Positions 58,101 to 61,132 of a stretch of DNA of 64,000 nucleotides are shown here, piece after piece. The position numbers were made by a program, and so were the translations under genes. Location: contig JAUIRK010001051.1 in the NCBI GenBank assembly GCA_030549495.1, positions 372,001-436,000 of the forward strand, written 5' to 3'. The notes beneath the pieces are model-generated. The model saw nothing but the letters and a program-made list of their open reading frames with translations. It made no database searches and had not been told where the DNA came from. Within the stretch, counting starts at the first letter, position 1; every line of letters begins with the position of its first letter. This stretch comes from Nectonema munidae. Taxonomy: Eukaryota > Nematomorpha > Nectonematoida > Nectonematidae.

Positions 58101-58156
58101 TAGTTTTTACTTTGATCGTACGGATACTTAAAAATTACCGATTCAAAATTTAGCAT
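10073..58156 (-). CDS. Annexin gene, four repeats with long low-complexity head (whole-gene span)
   Basis: Annexins bind acidic membranes in a calcium-dependent way from the cytosol. I placed ten exons on the - strand by reading each and testing GT-AG ends and phase: 58126-57632, 49114-49033, 47201-47107, 29745-29632, 27002-26912, 25121-25042, 17626-17570, 16140-15951, 13532 (or 13505)-13360 and 10129-10073. The joined product is about 468 residues if the inner acceptor at 13505 is used. All four repeats keep the type II calcium site: GFGT, GIGT, KLGT and GLGT, each followed after exactly 38 residues by Glu or Asp (SELSG, GDTSG, SEMSG, SETSG). Repeat 3 lacks the first Gly, as is common. The long Tyr/Pro/Gln/Asn-rich head is like annexin A7 and A11. 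Introns range from 1.4 to 17.4 kb. A further 5' exon is possible. Oddity: an in-frame TGA in the exon for repeat 4. Confidence 0.95.
10773..12502 (-). mobile_element. hAT transposon (ZBED5/SCAND3-like), internally deleted, young
   Basis: Perfect 15-bp terminal inverted repeats CAGCGTTTCTCAACC are followed on both sides by a CCCATGGC block. A perfect 8-bp target duplication GTCTAGTA lies at 10765-10772 and 12503-12510. The 1730-bp element sits in the last annexin intron. It encodes most of a hAT transposase on the - strand (see pseudogene entry) but only about 270 bp remain between the start of similarity and the 5' end, so the BED zinc finger and N-terminal part are gone. The intact ends and duplications suggest a recent insertion, mobilisable only by a complete relative. 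Confidence 0.95.
10928..12231 (-). pseudogene. hAT transposase, N-terminally truncated with one frameshift
   Basis: The open part (12231-about 11395) shows SLQLDESTDTAMESQLIAFA (first catalytic Asp), FKHICTDGAPAMIGVKGGFV (second Asp), CSLHRYALASKTLP and KVRWLSRGKCLSRLYELRLE, the order found in ZBED5, SCAND3 and FAM200 proteins and their hAT ancestors. After EHLQTK the frame shifts by one base in an A-run near 11390. The other frame continues KKIELPIGIKNYIIKHLDIL, through to the hAT dimerisation block CESGFSDLATIKTKSRNRLD and a stop just before 10928. No ATG is available at the 5' edge. The DDE acidic residues seem kept, so the break is recent. Confidence 0.9.
13360..13532 (-). CDS. Annexin exon: repeat 4, with in-frame TGA or shorter alternative
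   Basis: The part 13482-13360 is 123 bp and encodes GLGTDDNTLIRILVTRCEID then LLEIKSSFFNVYNKSLESAIS. The donor is TCT|GTATTT. Upstream, fused without an intron, is helix A (YLLKAELYPVFK). The strong acceptor CTTTTCCTAG|CAGCGC (exon start 13532) gives phase-correct AARA, then TGA at 13519-13521, then YLLKAELY. A weaker AG at 13506-13507 (exon start 13505) is also in phase and skips the TGA at the cost of 9 codons. Either the shorter form is used, the TGA is a sequence error beside the GCGCGCGC run, or the gene is broken here. The other exons are open, which favours one of the first two. Confidence 0.85.
13916..14400. repeat. Imperfect tandem units of about 147 bp with AT-rich core
   Basis: Three degenerate copies share the order TTATACTTTTTTAT, TGATTTCATTTC, TTAGTTTTTGCAA and TATAAGTGTC-like phrases; the TGATT landmark recurs at about 13938, 14085 and 14341. 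The second and third are separated by an ATTATAATTATT-rich palindromic run (14221-14340). No coding capacity. Confidence 0.6.
14401..15950. other. Annexin intron and adjoining sequence, nothing recognised
   Basis: This intron stretch has no recognised gene or transposon. Around 14410-14465 phrases of the type ATTTTCCCAATGG repeat in both orientations, which may be a fragment of a small inverted-repeat element. Confidence 0.35.
15951..16140 (-). CDS. Annexin exon: repeat 3 (190 bp, two ancestral exons fused)
   Basis: The acceptor TTTGCAG|GCGTTG and donor AGCTTAG|GTTTCC bound 190 bp. Vertebrate annexins split this stretch into exons of 94 and 96 bp; the sum is exactly 190, so the intervening intron is absent here. 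The product starts ALRKAGVGKLGTDESTFNSI, continues LVSRSVRHLKAVFDCYEGL and TKRQLEKDLKSEMSGDLLNA, and ends MLS(L). The acidic ligand is Glu of SEMSG. Confidence 0.96.
16812..16975 (+). repeat. tRNA-derived SINE, family 1
   Basis: It contains a box A-like GGTTGGTTAGATACTGGG and a box B-like GGGTTCGATCCC at the spacing of a Pol III internal promoter. A body follows with TTCATAGTTCGATACAAGC and GATGAAAACATCCCACGGTACC. The same body (TTCATAGTTTGACACAAGC, then AATGAAAATACATCCGCTACC) is found in the SINEs at 42745-42930 and 33297-33462. It lies in the intron between the 57-bp and 190-bp annexin exons, opposite to the gene. Confidence 0.7.
17570..17626 (-). CDS. Annexin exon: linker between repeats 2 and 3 (57 bp)
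   Basis: The acceptor TTCTTTAG|GGATTC and donor GCAGTG|GTATTT enclose 19 codons, GFREESLHVNTDQVEADAV. Size, phase 0 and the acidic, helix-starting composition are those of the annexin inter-repeat linker. Confidence 0.92.
17627..19829. other. Annexin intron, nothing recognised
   Basis: Part of the 7.4-kb intron upstream of the 57-bp exon. No gene, SINE head or terminal repeat could be supported. Confidence 0.4.
19830..20400 (+). mobile_element. Decayed pogo/Tigger-type transposase fragment
   Basis: Scattered frames on the + strand read FKALNGWLEFYQN (CENP-B-type HTH, compare F-K-A-S-x-G-W), DIFNMDETEVF near 19978-20012 (first catalytic Asp in D-E-T) and KMLIFIDNAGG near 20205-20240 (second Asp, compare L-L-F-I-D-N-C). 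The frames are interrupted several times. No terminal repeats were identified. Plain DNA transposon relic within an annexin intron. Confidence 0.7.
21099..21311. mobile_element. hAT MITE, 213 bp
   Basis: The ends CAGCGTTGTTCAAAC and GTTTGAAAAAGGCTG are inverted repeats (12 of 15). The target duplication is TTTTAGAG (21091-21098) and TTTTAGTG (21312-21319), 7 of 8. The inner sequence carries GGGTCGCG phrases in both halves. No ORF of its own. Confidence 0.8.
21312..21540 (+). repeat. Dispersed repeat, copy 1
   Basis: GTGTATGGGTGTCT, GTCAATATGTA, CGTGTATTAATACAAATAAA, AATGTCAAAAA and GAGC..ACACTAAAC follow in the same order as at 48481-48740. About 200 bp are shared with small differences. The end of the family also echoes near 60390-60450 (TGGTTGAGCAC). 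Class unknown. Confidence 0.6.
22140..23600 (+). mobile_element. Decayed piggyBac transposon, copy C
   Basis: + strand frames follow the piggyBac order. PGPKNQAKRF.CPEKIWSLF is matched in copy A by HPSGPNLEAKDRVNPSRFF. TRFDDPLVRETSSDRIKVF resembles the R-F-D-D region. Then comes ENAKLPKGTGIVVDRSFMSH and DLCLWAKRRPWSVLGTCNEM (catalytic Asp region); copy A has NIPKSTGIICYRFFMDHELC. YNKYKCGVDKANQMKNMYST is the typical Y-N-x-x-K-G-G-V-D motif, and a Cys-rich tail (KACFY..CKSRVFQVCEKC) follows. Several frame changes and stops separate the blocks. Best preserved of the three copies in the window. Confidence 0.8.
25042..25121 (-). CDS. Annexin exon: repeat 2, second half (80 bp)
   Basis: The acceptor CTCTAG|TTTAC and donor GCCAA|GTAATA bound 80 bp, entering in phase 1. 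The joined codons give LYKTTTEKDIAGDTSGHFKR and LLISLCQ. Asp of GDTSG lies 38 residues after GIGT, completing the second calcium site. Confidence 0.95.
25418..25734. mobile_element. Possible worn hAT MITE
   Basis: The left CAGGATTCCTCAACCC and right GGCAAAGTCTG resemble hAT ends only loosely. The flanks GTTTAAGG and CTTTAAAG agree at 6 of 8. Weak case. Confidence 0.3.
25950..26142. mobile_element. hAT MITE, about 193 bp
   Basis: CAGTGTTTCTCAACC opposes GTTGAGAATCACTG as an inverted repeat. GTATAGAC and GTATAGAG flank it as a likely 8-bp duplication, with two extra bases at the left end. GGTCCATAT occurs in both halves. The ends resemble the CAGCGTTTCTCAACC ends of the hAT at 10773. Confidence 0.7.
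26600..26790 (+). repeat. CAGTGGCG-type DNA repeat, copy 1 (partial)
   Basis: It starts CAGTGGCGCATCCAGAAATT and runs through TTATAGGGGG and AAAAGTCTTCAGAGAATACG, then on to a TGAATAAATTGCAAAAATTT stretch. This is the inverse of 52651-52905. It lies just beside the 91-bp annexin exon, within the intron. Confidence 0.65.
26912..27002 (-). CDS. Annexin exon: repeat 2, first half (91 bp)
   Basis: The acceptor TTTGCTAG|GGCATAG and donor AAAGAC|GTAATA bound 91 bp. It encodes GIGTDEDTLIEIFVSRNNAQ and then ISKCNEAYER plus one base. GIGT is the calcium loop and S-R the repeat signature. No open frame of ordinary detection length covers it; it was found by similarity and confirmed by size and phase. 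Confidence 0.95.
27510..28112. mobile_element. hAT-like non-autonomous repeat with GGGCCGCA-type ends
   Basis: The left part reads CATGTCAAACTCGGAGTCCC then GAGGGCCGCACTCC. The right part reads GGGCCGCATGCTGCCCGCGG then GCCACATT. Such G/C-rich ends around an AT-rich core are usual for a widespread class of hAT MITEs. Exact ends and target duplication could not be fixed. Confidence 0.5.
28712..28980 (-). mobile_element. LINE 3' fragment with inverted 5' part
   Basis: The - strand from about 28916 reads DRPKMTWIEIVKKDMSKRHL then AKWR, resembling the C terminus of RTE/CR1-type LINE reverse transcriptases (G-R-P-x-x-T-W-x-D-x-V-x-x-D). It ends in a (TTGA)n tail at 28712-28730, a LINE-like 3' end. 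On the other side, 28942-28979 is an inverted copy of 28877-28914, so the first 38 bases of the fragment are present in both orientations around a 27-bp spacer. That is the pattern left by twin priming or a foldback during insertion. Confidence 0.65.
29041..29240 (-). repeat. tRNA-derived SINE, family 2, with hammerhead-like body
   Basis: On the - strand, TAGCTCAGTAG (29233-29223) is a good Pol III box A and GTTCGATTCCC (29177-29167) a good box B. The head therefore derives from a tRNA gene. The body follows with a hammerhead-like motif (29144-29103) and then AT-rich sequence. The 3' limit is uncertain. It differs from SINE family 1. It lies 390 bp downstream of the 114-bp annexin exon, in the same orientation as the gene. 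Confidence 0.75.
29103..29144 (-). ncRNA. Hammerhead-ribozyme-like motif in SINE body
   Basis: Order on the - strand: helix I 5' strand ATCCAA; core CTGATGA; helix II GACC, loop CAAAA, GGTC; then AAAA where the active core needs GAAA; a short CCG in place of helix III; CTC as a permitted NUH cleavage triplet; helix I 3' strand TTGGAT. Helix I (6 of 6) and helix II (4 of 4) pair perfectly. The layout is that of the tiny-helix-III hammerheads carried by schistosome Sm-alpha SINEs. The G-to-A change in GAAA and the missing helix III pairing suggest this copy is inactive or very weak. Family assignment is from memory of those sequences. Confidence 0.6.
29632..29745 (-). CDS. Annexin exon: end of repeat 1 to start of repeat 2 (114 bp)
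   Basis: The acceptor TTGAATAG|AACTTG and donor TATTAAG|GTTTTG bound 114 bp, again the vertebrate exon size. The product is NLIDDLKSELSGKFEQVVCS followed by LMTESEKFDAEQIKKAIK. Glu of SELSG is the acidic calcium ligand of repeat 1. The exon stands after a 17.4-kb intron filled with nested transposons. Confidence 0.97.
30355..30903 (+). pseudogene. LINE ORF1-like frame (182 aa)
   Basis: Starts MDENIQKIIEIAQSGGIKSL and is Asn/Lys/Ser-rich. A following frame (30918 on) reads FLKNPDLKNFKDENEIFKII, and a later one SNYCNVRYDNISHTSKKFG. Position directly upstream of the endonuclease and lack of enzyme motifs fit a LINE ORF1 (nucleic-acid-binding chaperone type). No known domain recognised. It ends earlier than expected; the 3' frames are broken. 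Confidence 0.5.
31518..31625. other. Poly-G/poly-C run, probable assembly artefact
   Basis: About 20 G, then about 28 C, then more G and C blocks sit where copies 2 and 3 of the same element have only a short CCGGGGGGCGAG. The length and strand-symmetric form are unlike the rest of the window. Confidence 0.6.
32043..32235 (+). mobile_element. hAT MITE (193 bp) nested in copy 1
   Basis: Ends CAGTGACGTAGCTAGG and GGTTACACCACTG are inverted repeats. Flanks CTTCTCTC and CTTCTTTC agree at 7 of 8. The same MITE sits at the same place in copies 2 and 3, so it was aboard before the large element spread. Confidence 0.85.
32733..33053 (+). mobile_element. TIR element with 42-bp repeats, nested in copy 1 (321 bp)
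   Basis: GGTCCTCGGACATTTCGCCC opposes GGGCGAAATGTCTATCGACC, an inverted repeat of 20 bp with 3 mismatches. GTTAGTTT (32725-32732) and GTTAGATT (33054-33061) flank it, 7 of 8. Inside are three direct 42-bp units (32749-32874) with the core ATTATTTTCATAAGA...CATGGACAATTCGCCCC. No transposase. Superfamily unsure: the duplication length fits hAT or Mutator. Confidence 0.75.
33297..33462 (-). repeat. tRNA-derived SINE, family 1, inside copy 1
   Basis: On the - strand, box A-like TGGTTGAGATGATGG and box B-like GATTCGATTCCTC are followed by TTCATAGTTTGACATAAGC and a GTACC end. Matches 42745-42930 closely and 16812-16975 more distantly. Confidence 0.7.
34087..34752 (+). mobile_element. TIR element, larger relative, nested in copy 1 (666 bp)
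   Basis: GGTCAACAGACATTTTGCCA opposes TGGCGAAATGTCTGAGGACC. TTTTAAAG (34079-34086) is repeated at 34753-34760, and a ninth base may belong. In copy 2 of the host element this site is empty and reads straight through TTTTAAAGGATTGC, which proves the insertion. The sub-terminal part holds about 16-bp units of the type ATTCGCCCCATAGACA. Same family as 32733-33053 and 43160-43563. Confidence 0.85.
34866..35420 (+). pseudogene. LINE endonuclease part, decayed
   Basis: After the hAT right end the frame CQSSSAKFDLLDNFINRVN resumes the start of an apurinic-type LINE endonuclease. Further on, FDIAGYTFYSSPASLSSHSG and LGDFNFNL (near 35283-35306, the G-D-F-N catalytic motif) are recognisable in changing frames. 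Confidence 0.7.
36184..37200 (+). pseudogene. LINE reverse transcriptase part, decayed
   Basis: FLDLSKAFDAVPHSILLSKL (motif A, catalytic Asp, near 36508-36567) is followed by VRQGSILGPLLFSNFINDIS (motif B). LADDVTL (motif C, near 36763) is in another frame after a one-base shift. A thumb-like block INSKLNWNDHAIFIFNKLN then L.ILGIFY (from about 36970) follows. Order and wording fit CR1/Jockey-type LINEs. Confidence 0.85.
37651..38900 (+). pseudogene. Broken transposon-type ORF with vertnin/OTU-like start
   Basis: Frames in order: SSLFNALSTSLLNNETASLQ with IRVVELIKTC (compare the G-x-x-L-F-x-A-L-S..G-N-E..LR..V-E-L block of vertnin-like proteins), VLNTPIHIFYPPYNSYNNNF, GEPLLSREKRFAFFEERTRY and FVDDCGVWFCKSIKTYYYEN. 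These are reminiscent of ORFs carried by uncharacterised invertebrate DNA transposons. Identity is uncertain, several frame changes occur, and no ends were found. Confidence 0.35.
39118..39440 (-). mobile_element. LINE reverse transcriptase scrap
   Basis: - strand: FFADDV near 39395-39410 (motif C) in one frame, then LISSLGPLTTNGLTMNAKKT with EFM (compare 'G-L-x-L-N-x-K-K-T-E-F-M' of LINE reverse transcriptases) in another. Different family from the CR1-like LINE nearby, to judge by wording. Confidence 0.6.
40400..40620 (+). repeat. Local direct duplication, unit 1
   Basis: ATTAAAGTACACGTATAA, AATATTTTCTGAAAAAAGTC, GGAAAAATTTCATTCAATTT, GGTTGACATTTTAAC and TCTAATTTTTACATCAACTT occur in the same order at 41223-41440 with few changes. 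Function unknown. Confidence 0.7.
41223..41440 (+). repeat. Local direct duplication, unit 2
   Basis: Partner of 40400-40620, about 820 bp downstream. It ends 100 bp before hAT copy 2, so the duplication is separate from that element. Confidence 0.7.
41758..42327. mobile_element. 570-bp foldback-type element nested in copy 2
   Basis: A 9-bp direct repeat ATCGAATAT flanks it (41749-41757 and 42328-42336); the matching place in copy 1 is uninterrupted. Near both ends stands an inverted repeat of about 30 bp containing CTGGAAAAAATGCCCCC and AATTAAAAAGT. The left side continues with 27-bp tandem units GGAAAAAATGCCCC + ATATTAAAAAGTA (41780-41905, about five units). A 9-bp duplication suits Mutator-like MITEs. 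Confidence 0.8.
42745..42930 (+). repeat. tRNA-derived SINE, family 1, inside copy 2
   Basis: GGTTGGTTGAGATGATGG (box A-like), GGATTCGATTCCTC (box B-like), TTCATAGTTTGACACAAGC, then CATCCGCTACC. Partner of 33297-33462 in copy 1. Confidence 0.7.
43160..43563 (-). mobile_element. TIR element with five 42-bp units, nested in copy 2 (404 bp)
   Basis: GGTCGACAGATATTTCACCC and CATGTCCGAGGACC are its worn ends. Five head-to-tail units of exactly 42 bp fill 43339-43548, each reading AATTGTCCATGGGACGAACT followed by GTCTTATGAAAATAATGGAGCG or close to it. Because 42 is a multiple of 3, a repeating peptide (MDNSPHYFHKTVRP) is open on the - strand; I take it as a by-product. Copy 1 has three units. Confidence 0.8.
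44042..44239 (-). mobile_element. hAT MITE nested in copy 2
   Basis: CAGTGGTGTAGCCA at the left and CTAGCTACGTCACTG at the right; counterpart of 32043-32235 and 63194-63392. Confidence 0.85.
44640..47106. other. Annexin intron, little recognised
   Basis: No gene seen. GTATACAGGT-type phrases repeat at 44690-44735. A GGTCCGGTTAAAAAGTGCCGC motif lies inverted at 44870-44892. Frames around 45501-45731 and 46407-46589 show no known similarity. Confidence 0.4.
47107..47201 (-). CDS. Annexin exon: repeat 1, helices B-D (95 bp)
   Basis: The acceptor TATGCAG|GAACC and donor GGAAAA|GTATTT bound exactly 95 bp, the size of the matching vertebrate annexin exon. It encodes (G)TNEKALIEVLTSRTNLQRQ followed by EISKHYKTLYGK. 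The S-R of the repeat signature is present. It is in phase with both neighbours. Confidence 0.97.
47685..47780 (+). repeat. Dispersed repeat pair, unit 1
   Basis: ACACTTTTTTAAAGTGTGAA, AAAAAGTAGGCATACAATTT, CAAATG and TTTTTCA.CTCAAGACTAA recur at 48826-48915. Confidence 0.65.
48088..48273. repeat. Hairpin MITE with 60-bp arms
   Basis: The left arm (48088-48148) reads GGGTCTTTTCGTTTAGACGC, CCACATCAAGTAATCACCAT, TTCGTCTG.CTTTTATAGTT. The right arm (48212-48273) is its reverse complement with few mismatches. About 63 bp of TTAATTAATTATATAA-type spacer lies between. The transcript would fold into a long stem. Target duplication unclear. Confidence 0.8.
48481..48740 (+). repeat. Dispersed repeat, copy 2
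   Basis: Partner of 21312-21540: GTGTATGGGTGTCT, GTCAATATGTATGC, GTGTATTAATACAAATAAAT, GTCAAGAATGTCAAAAA, CGCTAACACTAAAC. Has about 20 extra bases in the middle. Confidence 0.6.
48826..48915 (+). repeat. Dispersed repeat pair, unit 2
   Basis: Partner of 47685-47780; lies within the 1.8 to 2 kb around the first two annexin core exons. Confidence 0.65.
49033..49114 (-). CDS. Annexin exon: start of repeat 1 (82 bp)
   Basis: The acceptor TTTTTTAG|AGTCAC opens in phase 0. The product begins SHSGTIKEKQ and reads through ADAEKLRSAMKGFG, the classic G-T-I/V-x opening and helix A of annexin repeat 1. The exon ends GGATTCG|GTTTTT in phase 1, and the next exon completes the Gly codon of the calcium-binding GFGT loop. 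Confidence 0.95.
49115..51888. other. Annexin intron, nothing recognised
   Basis: Part of the 8.5-kb intron between the head exon and the first core exon. No gene or element could be supported. Two copies of AAATTTAGAGATTACG stand near 49352-49390. Confidence 0.4.
51889..52144. other. Poly-A/poly-G low-complexity block, probable artefact
   Basis: Runs of more than 20 A, long G runs and again more than 60 A, broken only by GGCCCTCTCCTCC- and CCCCCGG-like scraps. No flanking duplication or element ends. Probably unresolved homopolymer consensus, perhaps over a G-rich transposon end. Confidence 0.6.
52651..52905 (-). repeat. CAGTGGCG-type DNA repeat, copy 2
   Basis: Starts CAGTGGCGAATCCAAGGGGG. 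The inside, from ATTTTTGCAATTTATTCATG to GAAGACTTTTAGCAAAATTG and CCCCCTATAAGAAATTTCTC, is the inverse of 26600-26790. The right terminus is worn. Confidence 0.65.
53195..53570. mobile_element. hAT MITE, 376 bp
   Basis: CAGGGGCAGGAAACC opposes GGTTCCCGACCCCTG as an inverted repeat (13 of 15). Flanks CACTACAG and CCCTAGAG agree at 6 of 8. GAGAGCCA and GAGAGCCAGATG phrases occur near the ends. Typical CAGGGG-type hAT MITE without coding capacity. Confidence 0.8.
53690..54156 (+). pseudogene. MULE (Mutator-like) transposase C-terminal fragment
   Basis: The open frame reads LHGLYENLFCFYEIFCYYLD, then LPEEATDVLNYFKDNYIGRC, LPKTNNAVEGWHRSFASLVG and CSHPNIFAFLRCIQKEQAIQ. This resembles the E-G-W-H/N-R..G-x-x-H-P-x-(I/L)-W-x-F-I/L block that follows the MULE domain in transposon proteins abundant in invertebrates. 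The upstream catalytic part is missing, either lost or in another exon. The frame is free of stops for about 150 codons, so the insertion may be fairly young. Confidence 0.65.
54306..54380. repeat. G-run repeat resembling foldback ends
   Basis: GGGATTTTTACCACGGGGGA, TTTTTTCCTCGGGGG, TTTTTTTCCTCCGGGG follow in tandem. The reverse complement (GGTAAAAATCCC, GGAAAAAATCCCCC) resembles GGTAAAAATGCTCC and GGAAAAAATGCCCCC of the 570-bp foldback element at 41758. Confidence 0.4.
54381..57631. other. Annexin first intron, mostly unrecognised
   Basis: Apart from the small MITE at 55594-55739, no element or exon could be supported. The 89-codon frame at 56302-56571 (VDGAHLTNFQKDITFQFMDQ...) has no similarity I recognise. 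Confidence 0.35.
55594..55739. mobile_element. hAT-like MITE, 146 bp
   Basis: CAGAGACGTAGAC opposes CGACTACGTCTCTG. The flanks GTTGTAAT and TCTGTAAT agree at the last 6 of 8 bases. Confidence 0.65.
57632..58126 (-). CDS. Annexin N-terminal low-complexity exon (165 codons)
   Basis: The exon encodes a head rich in Asn, Gln, Pro, Ser and Tyr, beginning YPYDQSKNYAPCRPPIGFNV and ending NEYPAPSLNYTT. Phrases such as YANQGYYPNQD resemble the Pro/Tyr/Gln-rich heads of annexins A7 and A11, which drive self-association and partner binding. The 5' boundary is set by an AG after TTTTTA at 58127-58128. Alternatively translation starts at the in-frame ATG at 58156, adding MLNFESVIFK. The donor is ACC|GTATAC at 57631, phase 0. 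I cannot tell whether an earlier exon exists. Confidence 0.85.
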
Positions 58157-60918
58157 TCAGAAAAAAAGAAATAGCTTTTTTATCAGCTTCACAAAAAAAT
58201 CAATGCCTATTTTACTCCATTATTTATTGATAATTTTGAATGATGCGAAAATCTTGAAACATATTTTTGGGAATAAATTTTCCAAAAAAATTAAGGTGAA
58301 AAATGTTTATGCAGCATTTCTACTTCACACAGTGTTCAAATTAAAAATGGCAAATTTGCACACAGACACGTCAGTGAGAAATAACTAGCAAACATATTAC
58401 ATTACAGATTTTTGTCATATTCAACTCAAAAATCATTACTCAAAATTTTATAAAAACGTCTTCCTTTCGAATTTTGTACTCAGCAAAGGAAAATTTTTTG
58501 TTTTATTGCTTCTTATTGTTCCTGTTAATATTCATTTGTTTTAATTTTTCGTGAATATCAAAGAAGGTAAAAAAAAAAGTTGTCACACACAAAATGGTAG
58601 TTGTTCGGCTAAAACTCCATTAGTTTTTCTAAAAAGTTTAACAAAACTTCACCCTCCCCCCTCCCTTGAAACCAAAACTTTTTCTCTTTCGAGTTTCATT
58701 TATACGTCCTTGATATGTACATCAAATTGAAAATGAGACCATAAAACGAATTGCCTTCCCTTTTATGAACTGTTTTAATGAAGTTGTTTTGTGAAGCATA
58801 CAAGTTTGGGTACTTCACAATCACATCAGGTAATCATTAATTTAAACATTATGTGAACGACTTAAAGTTAAATAATTTAAAAGTTTTTATATTTTGTTCC
58901 GTAAAAATGTTAACGTTAGAAAATGCACCACGAGGTATAAAAGGGTGAGAAAAGCTGCTTTACACATTAAAAGCTATTTCAAAGTTCCAAGTAACAAAAG
59001 TGTAGATGAGTTTGCATTAAGCCTACTAACTATAACAGACACATTTTGAAGTTTTCTTCAAGATATAAATACTATAATGTGTAACTATCTATTAACCAAA
59101 CGGCAATTTTCTGTAAAAGTTTGCACATTAAAAAGCGATTGGGGAGGGAACCACTATAAAATAGAATATAGAAAAAAGTATATTTTTTGTTCTGCTATTC
59201 GTGGATCTTATTCCCCAAAAAAAGAGATTAAAAAATTTTTAATTGCTTACAAATATAAATTTCCACATCTCAAATAAACCAGGAAGCATGCAGATAATAA
59301 CAAAACATTCTAATTTATTGTCAAAATTATTAAAAGTATCTCAAGCACAAGATTGAGGAAAATTGAAAACCTATTTACGATGAACAAACAAGAAGCATAC
59401 GATATTTGTAAATACTATTGAATAAATTGAAAAGAACAGGCAAAAAATCGAAATTCCAGGAGGGAAAGCTCAAAATCAAATGAATTCAAAAAACAGATGT
59501 CAAAATCAGTAATCGAAGAAAATAGCAAGCATCAAAAGTTTGTCTACAAACAAGACAGGATGAGAAAAATCATTGCGTATAACTTCTTAGGCGTGACCAG
59601 GAATCCATATGTGATACGTGAACTTGCATGATCAACCAAACGGAAGTGATCATAAATTTTGATAGAAAATATTACACAATGCTTTAAAAAGATTGTAGAG
59701 TCCATCATAATACAAAAATAAGTGAAAAAAAGGTTTTGTTAGACGATTTATGACTGCAATATGTTTAATGGTTTGAATTGAGAAGTATTTCGGATGCTTG
59801 AAAGCCAAAAAGGAAATGAAAACTCTTTTGATTCAAAAACTTATAGTTTTGCATATTCACTTAAAAATAAATTGAACTTCAATTCACGCTAGTCACAAAC
59901 ATATATTCTTTTAATTCAAAAAAAAATTTAAGCTTTAATTTTTATGAATCGTAAAATGTTGAAGAAGTCTGAGAATGTCGGATATGTCGTTTTTGTTATA
60001 TGAATAAATAACATGTCTTTACCTTTGTTCGCGAAGCATTAAAAATCTAGTATTGAGGAAGTCGCAAATTTTGTTAATAACCACCATAGTTGTTTATCTT
60101 GATAACATCCAAGGAAGATTAAAAGGAAAAAATAAAGATACATCATCTGCGTAGGTGAAGTACTGATTGATTTATTTTTCGCATTGACAGTGGATTTGTT
60201 GTTGGATCACACATTTCAACATCTTGCGATACGATCTATTTCTAGATTTGATCATCGTCAATATCCGATTGTTTAGGCATTATTGGTTTATCCTTTTTAT
60301 TGTAGACAAATGTTTTTAAACTAACTTTAATACTAACACTAATGCCAATTCTACACTAAACCTAACCACAACAATATCTTTCCAAAATTGTACACATTGT
60401 CGTTTAGGCGAATTTAGAAACTGGTTGAGCACTCTTCAACTATTTGCAAATTGAGGAGAAAAAAATGAAATGACACAATGGGCGGTAGAGTGATCTAGTG
60501 ATACCAAGTTGAATTACGTTAATGAATGTTTTCATTGCGAGAACAAGTGTTATGTTATGACTCCTATCTACGAGGCTATGATTCTCTAGAAGAGTGGAAG
60601 TCCATTTTTTCAATAGTCACAAAAATGGGTTGCAAGTGAAAAGTTACAAATACTGGTAAACGTTTCGAGATATTTACTTTTATTGGTTCCAGAGGAGGAG
60701 CGAAAGGGCAGAAAAATGAAATAAAAATGTCTAAAAGAGTATCCCTAATAAAGAAATACAAGTAAAAAAACGAACTTGTCGAAAAATTGAGAAATTATTT
60801 TACATTTTTTGAAATCTAACAAGCTTAGATTAAAGTCACCACCATAAACGCTGCGTATACTGGAAAAGAAGGATAAGCAAAATATTGCGTTGAAAAGCCA
60901 AAAATTGAGTAGTTGGAC
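58157..60918. other. Sequence upstream of the annexin head exon, nothing recognised
   Basis: The annexin promoter or a first intron should lie here or beyond, but no TATA box, CpG-rich stretch or further exon could be supported. Nothing recognised apart from a weak echo of the 48481-48740 repeat near 60390-60450. Confidence 0.35.
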
Positions 60919-61130
60919 CAGGGGCGCACATCCTCAAAATTGGAGGGGGCGAACTTTTTTCAAATAATTTTCATAATTTATTATAAAAGAATTTTTCTCC
61001 TGTGAACACACGACCATTATTACCCGACATTATACTTGCACTGTAAGCTCTCAACAATCCCACCACAACTGCACAGATTTTATGAGGTCAAATTACCCTG
61101 TTTGTAATTCTGATTGCGTCAACCTTCTAG
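60919..61130 (-). mobile_element. Terminal fragment of the large hAT family
   Basis: CAGGGGCGCACATCCTCAAA then ATTGGAGGGGGCGAA matches the right end of copy 1 (reverse complement) and the left end of copy 2. Similarity fades after about 60 bp. Only one terminus is present. Confidence 0.55.
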
Positions 61131-61132
61131 CT

